Assembly (NCBI RefSeq): GCF_004340985.1 | Contig: NZ_SLYB01000008.1 | Span: 43,412-107,411 of the forward strand | Direction: 5' to 3' | Length of the DNA stretch: 64,000 nt | Source: Cricetibacter osteomyelitidis | GTDB lineage: Bacteria > Pseudomonadota > Gammaproteobacteria > Enterobacterales > Pasteurellaceae | Shown here: piece after piece, positions 60,516 to 64,000 of the stretch | Layout of the letters: every line of letters begins with the position of its first letter | Position numbering within the stretch: position 1 is the stretch's first letter | Notes under the pieces: generated by a model | What the model was told of the DNA's origin: nothing | Seen by the model: the letters and a program-made list of their open reading frames with translations, nothing else | Databases searched by the model: none | Translations under genes and position numbers: made by a program

Positions 60516-63140
60516 TTACAAATTTTGTGACAACCACTCCTCACAACACTTCAATGCTTCTATCGCATTTTCAGGTTGCGTACCGCCTGCCATAGCCATA
60601 TCCGGCCGGCCGCCACCTTTTCCGCCAACTTGCCGAGCCATTAAATTGACCAGCTCACCGGCTTTTACTTTGCCGGTTAAATCTGCCGTCACGCCGACAA
60701 TTAAATTAATTTTATCATTATTGACCGACGCAAAAGCCACGACTGCAGAACCTAACTGGTTCTTCAAATCATCAACCATAACCCGCAAAGATTTCGCTTC
60801 AACATTATCCAATTGCTGAATAACAACGGAAACGTCGTTAATTTTTACCGCACTTTTAGCAAAATCGGAACCCGCTTGTTGTGCAGCTTTTTCTTTCAAC
60901 TGTTGCAATTCTTTCTCGGTTCTTTTCGCTTTATCTTGCAGCTGTTGAATTTTTTCCAACAAGGAATTAGTATCGGATTTTAATAACTCCGCACTTTGAT
61001 TCAATAAAGCCTGCTGTTGATGTAACCAAGTAATTGCATTTTCACCGGTCACCGCTTCTACACGGCGAATACCTGCAGCGATTGCACTTTCACTGATAAT
61101 TTTAAATAAACCGATGTCACCGGTGCGTTTTGCGTGAATACCACCACAAAGTTCAATAGAAAAATCGCCCATTGTGACAACGCGAACTACATCACCGTAT
61201 TTTTCACCAAATAAAGCCATCGCACCTTTTGCTTTAGCCTCATCAATCGCCATTATTTCCGTGCTGATCGGGTTATTGGCACGCACTTCACGGTTTACAA
61301 TACGTTCGACTTCCACTAACTGTTCTTTGCTGATTGCTTCCGGTTGAGCAAAGTCAAAACGTAATGCGGTATCTGACACTAAAGAACCTTTTTGGGCGAC
61401 ATGTTCCCCCAACACTTGACGCAATGCCGCGTGCAATAAGTGAGTTGCAGAGTGATTCAATGAAGTTTGTTGACGACGTTCAGCATCCACAACTGCATTA
61501 ATAGTCTGCCCTACGGACAACGTACCTTGAGTCAATTCGCCAATATGCCCGAATACCTGACCATATTTTTGCGTATCTTTTACTTCAAACAATACGCCAT
61601 TGGCTTGTAAACGGCCTGAATCACCAATTTGACCGCCGGATTCCGCATAAAACGGTGTATTTTCTAAAATAATCACCGCACTTTGGCCGGCTTTAATTTC
61701 ATTTACCGCTCGACCGTCATAGAAAAGTGCGGTCACTTTTGCCAAAGTTTCCGATTCCGTATAGCCTTCAAATTTCGTTGTGCCCTCAACGCGAATTACA
61801 TTATTGTAATCCATGACGAACTGATTTGCAGCCTGTGCTCGTTGACGTTGTGCTTCCATTTCTTTATCAAAGCCCGCTTCATCAACAATAATATCACGTT
61901 CACGACATACATCAGCGGTTAAATCTAACGGGAAACCGTAGGTATCATACAGTTTAAAGGCCACTTCACCGGATAATACACCATTTTTTACTTCCCCCAA
62001 GGCTTCGTCTAATAATGTCAAACCACGTTCTAAGGTACGAGCAAATTGTTCTTCTTCCAAACGTAATAATTTTTCAACGTTAACTTGTTTATCTTTAACT
62101 TGTTGACCGGCATCAGCCATGACTTCAATTAATGTCGGCACTAATTTATAAAAGAACGCTTCTTTCGCGCCTAATAAATGCCCGTGACGCACAGCTCGGC
62201 GAATAATACGACGTAATACATAACCGCGACCTTCATTCGACGGAATCACGCCATCAGCGATTAAATAGGCACAAGAACGAATATGATCCGCAATCACGCG
62301 TAGTGATTTATTATTTAAATCCGTTTCACCGGTAATTTCCGCTACTTTCTTAATAAGAACCTGGAAAATATCAATTTCGTAATTAGAATTTACGTGTTGC
62401 AATACCGCAGAAATGCGCTCCAAGCCCATTCCGGTATCTACAGACGGTTTTGGTAATTTTTCCATCGTGCCGTCTGCTTGGCGATTATATTGCATAAACA
62501 CCACATTCCAAATTTCAATATAACGGTCACCGTCTTCTTCCGGCGATCCCGGCGGCCCCCCCCAAATATGATCACCATGATCATAGAAAATTTCCGTACA
62601 AGGACCGCAAGGACCAGTATCACCCATTTGCCAGAAATTGTCCGAAGCATAAGGTGCACCTTTATTATCACCGATACGAATAATACGTTCCGCAGGAATA
62701 CCTACCGTTTTATTCCAAATATTATAGGCCTCATCATCGGTTTCATAGACAGTTACCCATAATTTTTCTTTTGGTAAGCCCAACCATTGTGACGAAGTCA
62801 GATATTCCCAAGCAAATTGAATCGCATCAGATTTAAAATAATCACCAAAACTGAAATTCCCAAGCATTTCAAAAAACGTATGATGTCGTGCTGTATAGCC
62901 GACATTTTCTAAATCATTATGCTTACCGCCTGCACGTACACAACGTTGTGCTGTTGTTGCACGATGATATGCACGTTTTTCCAATCCTAAAAATACCTCT
63001 TTAAATTGATTCATCCCTGCATTAGTAAATAGCAATGTCGGATCGTTTTCCGGCACTAAAGAACTGCTCGCTACAACCCGGTGCCCTTTACTATGAAAAA
63101 AATCAAGAAATGACTGTCTGATTTCAGCTGTTGTTTTCAT
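60516..63140 (-). CDS. alaS: Alanine--tRNA ligase
   Basis: This 874-residue class II tRNA synthetase has the N-terminal catalytic core (about 1-460). The editing domain follows, with [11 protein letters not shown] and the zinc ligands in [14 protein letters not shown]. The C-terminal domain has a coiled-coil stretch (about 720-770) and a glycine-rich end ([18 protein letters not shown]). It charges tRNA-Ala and clears mischarged serine or glycine. csrA follows on the same strand. Confidence 0.97.
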   Translation of the reverse strand: MKTTAEIRQSFLDFFHSKGHRVVASSSLVPENDPTLLFTNAGMNQFKEVFLGLEKRAYHRATTAQRCVRAGGKHNDLENVGYTARHHTFFEMLGNFSFGDYFKSDAIQFAWEYLTSSQWLGLPKEKLWVTVYETDDEAYNIWNKTVGIPAERIIRIGDNKGAPYASDNFWQMGDTGPCGPCTEIFYDHGDHIWGGPPGSPEEDGDRYIEIWNVVFMQYNRQADGTMEKLPKPSVDTGMGLERISAVLQHVNSNYEIDIFQVLIKKVAEITGETDLNNKSLRVIADHIRSCAYLIADGVIPSNEGRGYVLRRIIRRAVRHGHLLGAKEAFFYKLVPTLIEVMADAGQQVKDKQVNVEKLLRLEEEQFARTLERGLTLLDEALGEVKNGVLSGEVAFKLYDTYGFPLDLTADVCRERDIIVDEAGFDKEMEAQRQRAQAANQFVMDYNNVIRVEGTTKFEGYTESETLAKVTALFYDGRAVNEIKAGQSAVIILENTPFYAESGGQIGDSGRLQANGVLFEVKDTQKYGQVFGHIGELTQGTLSVGQTINAVVDAERRQQTSLNHSATHLLHAALRQVLGEHVAQKGSLVSDTALRFDFAQPEAISKEQLVEVERIVNREVRANNPISTEIMAIDEAKAKGAMALFGEKYGDVVRVVTMGDFSIELCGGIHAKRTGDIGLFKIISESAIAAGIRRVEAVTGENAITWLHQQQALLNQSAELLKSDTNSLLEKIQQLQDKAKRTEKELQQLKEKAAQQAGSDFAKSAVKINDVSVVIQQLDNVEAKSLRVMVDDLKNQLGSAVVAFASVNNDKINLIVGVTADLTGKVKAGELVNLMARQVGGKGGGRPDMAMAGGTQPENAIEALKCCEEWLSQNL

Positions 63141-63275
63141 TCATTAAAACCTTGTTTGTACTTATTAAATTTTTCTTTCTTTATTGTTACATATTTTGTA
63201 AGTTTATCAATCGCTAAATAGCTAATTATGTAAATTTTAGCAATTTTTTAAGCTACAAAAAAACAAAACCGCACA

Positions 63276-63303
63276 TTCCATTTCACTTGCAATGAAAGTG
63301 CGG
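63276..63303. repeat. Imperfect uptake-signal dyad after uspA
   Basis: ACCGCACATTCC and GAAAGTGCGGT form an imperfect inverted pair between uspA and alaS. The right copy is a full uptake signal; the left has lost the match at its end. It could serve as a weak terminator for uspA on the minus strand. Confidence 0.55.
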
Positions 63304-63334
63304 TCAAAAAATTCAATTTTTACTTACTATTCCG

Positions 63335-63763
63335 TCATTCCTCGTCACGAAGCGGCACAACAAGCATATCAATTGGAATATTATTCATTAATTGACGAGT
63401 TGAAGACATTAATTTACTCCAAAAATCTTGGTGATGTCCTGTAACCAATAAATCCACATCATATTGTGCGATAGCATCAGTTAAAACTTGACCGAGATCA
63501 CCGCTACCACTCAAACGTTCTGCAACTGGATAACCTGCCTGATCAGCCAGCTGAGTTAATGCTTGATGGGTTTCGGTTGAAATACGGTCTTGCATTGAAG
63601 ACATATTCACATCGATCAATCCTGTATACAAATCAGAGAAGTTAACATCAACGTGGATGATTGATAGTTTGGCTTCATTCCGTTTTGCCACTTTTACCGC
63701 TTTTTCTAATAAAAATGAACTTTCTTCTGAAAGATCGACGGCAACTAACACGTGTGTATACAT
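63335..63763 (-). CDS. uspA: Universal stress protein UspA
   Basis: This 142-residue cytoplasmic stress protein has the Usp fold. The start [22 protein letters not shown] and the block [34 protein letters not shown] are typical. The ATP-binding glycine motif (G-X2-G-X9-G-S/T) of the other Usp class is not intact, so it belongs to the UspA class that does not bind ATP. It probably accumulates in stationary phase and under stress. It lies between alaS and the rRNA operon, as in H. influenzae. Confidence 0.94.
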   Translation of the reverse strand: MYTHVLVAVDLSEESSFLLEKAVKVAKRNEAKLSIIHVDVNFSDLYTGLIDVNMSSMQDRISTETHQALTQLADQAGYPVAERLSGSGDLGQVLTDAIAQYDVDLLVTGHHQDFWSKLMSSTRQLMNNIPIDMLVVPLRDEE

Positions 63764-63901
63764 ATTCTACTCCTTAGTCCGATTTGACAGTTAATCTAAT
63801 ACTTTTTTCCGTATGCTCAAAGTATCATGTTTAACATAAAAAAAATATGAAGCAGATCACAGAATTGAGAAAATGATCAAAAATTTCTATATAAATTAAA
63901 A

Positions 63902-63938
63902 AAATAAAAAAACCGCAACTCTTTCAAATTGCGGTTTC
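63902..63938 (-). terminator. Terminator of the rRNA operon
   Basis: Arms AAACCGCAA (63910-63918) and TTGCGGTTT (63929-63937) flank a 10-base loop. On the minus strand a long T tract follows. It lies just after the 5S rRNA 3' end. Confidence 0.85.
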
Positions 63939-63948
63939 TTTAATTTGA

Positions 63949-64000
63949 ACCTGATGGTGTCCTACTCTCACATGGGGAAACCCCACACTACCATCGGCGT
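63949..64000 (-). rRNA. rrf: 5S ribosomal RNA, 3' end only
   Basis: The minus strand from the right edge reads ACGCCGATGGTAGTGTGGGG, then TTTCCCCATGTGAGAGTAGG and ACACCATCAG. This matches the 3' part of gammaproteobacterial 5S rRNA. The exact 3' end could be a few bases further left. The rest of the gene and, by expectation, the 23S and 16S genes lie beyond the window. Confidence 0.93.

Overview
The window comes from a member of the Pasteurellaceae close to Haemophilus, Aggregatibacter and Rodentibacter. The evidence is the dense Hin-type DNA uptake signal (AAGTGCGGT or ACCGCACTT, more than 50 copies by eye), the low-GC gammaproteobacterial gene style, and Haemophilus-like gene neighbourhoods: nrfG-like next to an HI0933-like flavoprotein, and galU, csrA, alaS, uspA. 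I see no prophage, integrative element or CRISPR array. The region is chromosomal and mostly core genes, with one decayed transposase. It ends at the right in the 3' end of a 5S rRNA gene on the minus strand.

Layout. 0-4.3 kb: the end of a cytochrome c biogenesis gene, a flavoprotein, and a minus-strand ogt-pabB-pabC-pabA run for p-aminobenzoate. 4.3-12.5 kb: the fatty-acid porin gene fadL/ompP1 and yfcZ, divergent around a likely FadR operator; pfkA; fieF; an unknown lipoprotein; yaaA; ung; the stress gene grcA behind two FNR sites; dapA; and a single-cysteine Bcp. 12.5-26.5 kb: the complete S10-spc-alpha ribosomal protein block on the minus strand, with rpmJ, secY and rpoA, its internal promoters and the S4-type alpha leader. 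26.6-29.5 kb: mazG, an IS481-family transposase scar and a secreted phytase-like protein. 29.5-38.8 kb: uppP; a PhoB-type operon of secreted alkaline phosphatase, DUF3299-like protein, ABC ATPase and His-rich permease; the oadGAB sodium-pump operon behind a perfect CRP site; and arsC. 38.8-48.6 kb: a glycosyltransferase, dusA, a ClC transporter, a MarC-family protein, yheS, and ppk-ppx behind a Pho-box-like sequence. 48.8-57.7 kb: nrdD with three phased NrdR boxes, hslVU behind a sigma-32-like promoter, a nicotinate phosphoribosyltransferase-nadE pair, recQ, cyaY and the 39-residue lipoprotein gene lptM. 57.7-64 kb: galU, a phosphomannomutase, csrA, alaS, uspA and the rRNA operon end.

The physiology fits a facultatively anaerobic, host-associated fermenter. 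Oxaloacetate decarboxylase, anaerobic ribonucleotide reductase, GrcA and CRP/FNR control all point to growth with little oxygen. Phosphate limitation seems to tie together polyphosphate turnover and the alkaline phosphatase operon, since the two have near-identical Pho boxes. The most unusual part is that alkaline phosphatase operon. Its four genes overlap or nearly touch, and three of them encode what looks like a metal-related ABC system, possibly a zinc supply for the phosphatase. The NAD genes suggest nicotinate can be used, which V-factor-dependent Haemophilus cannot do.
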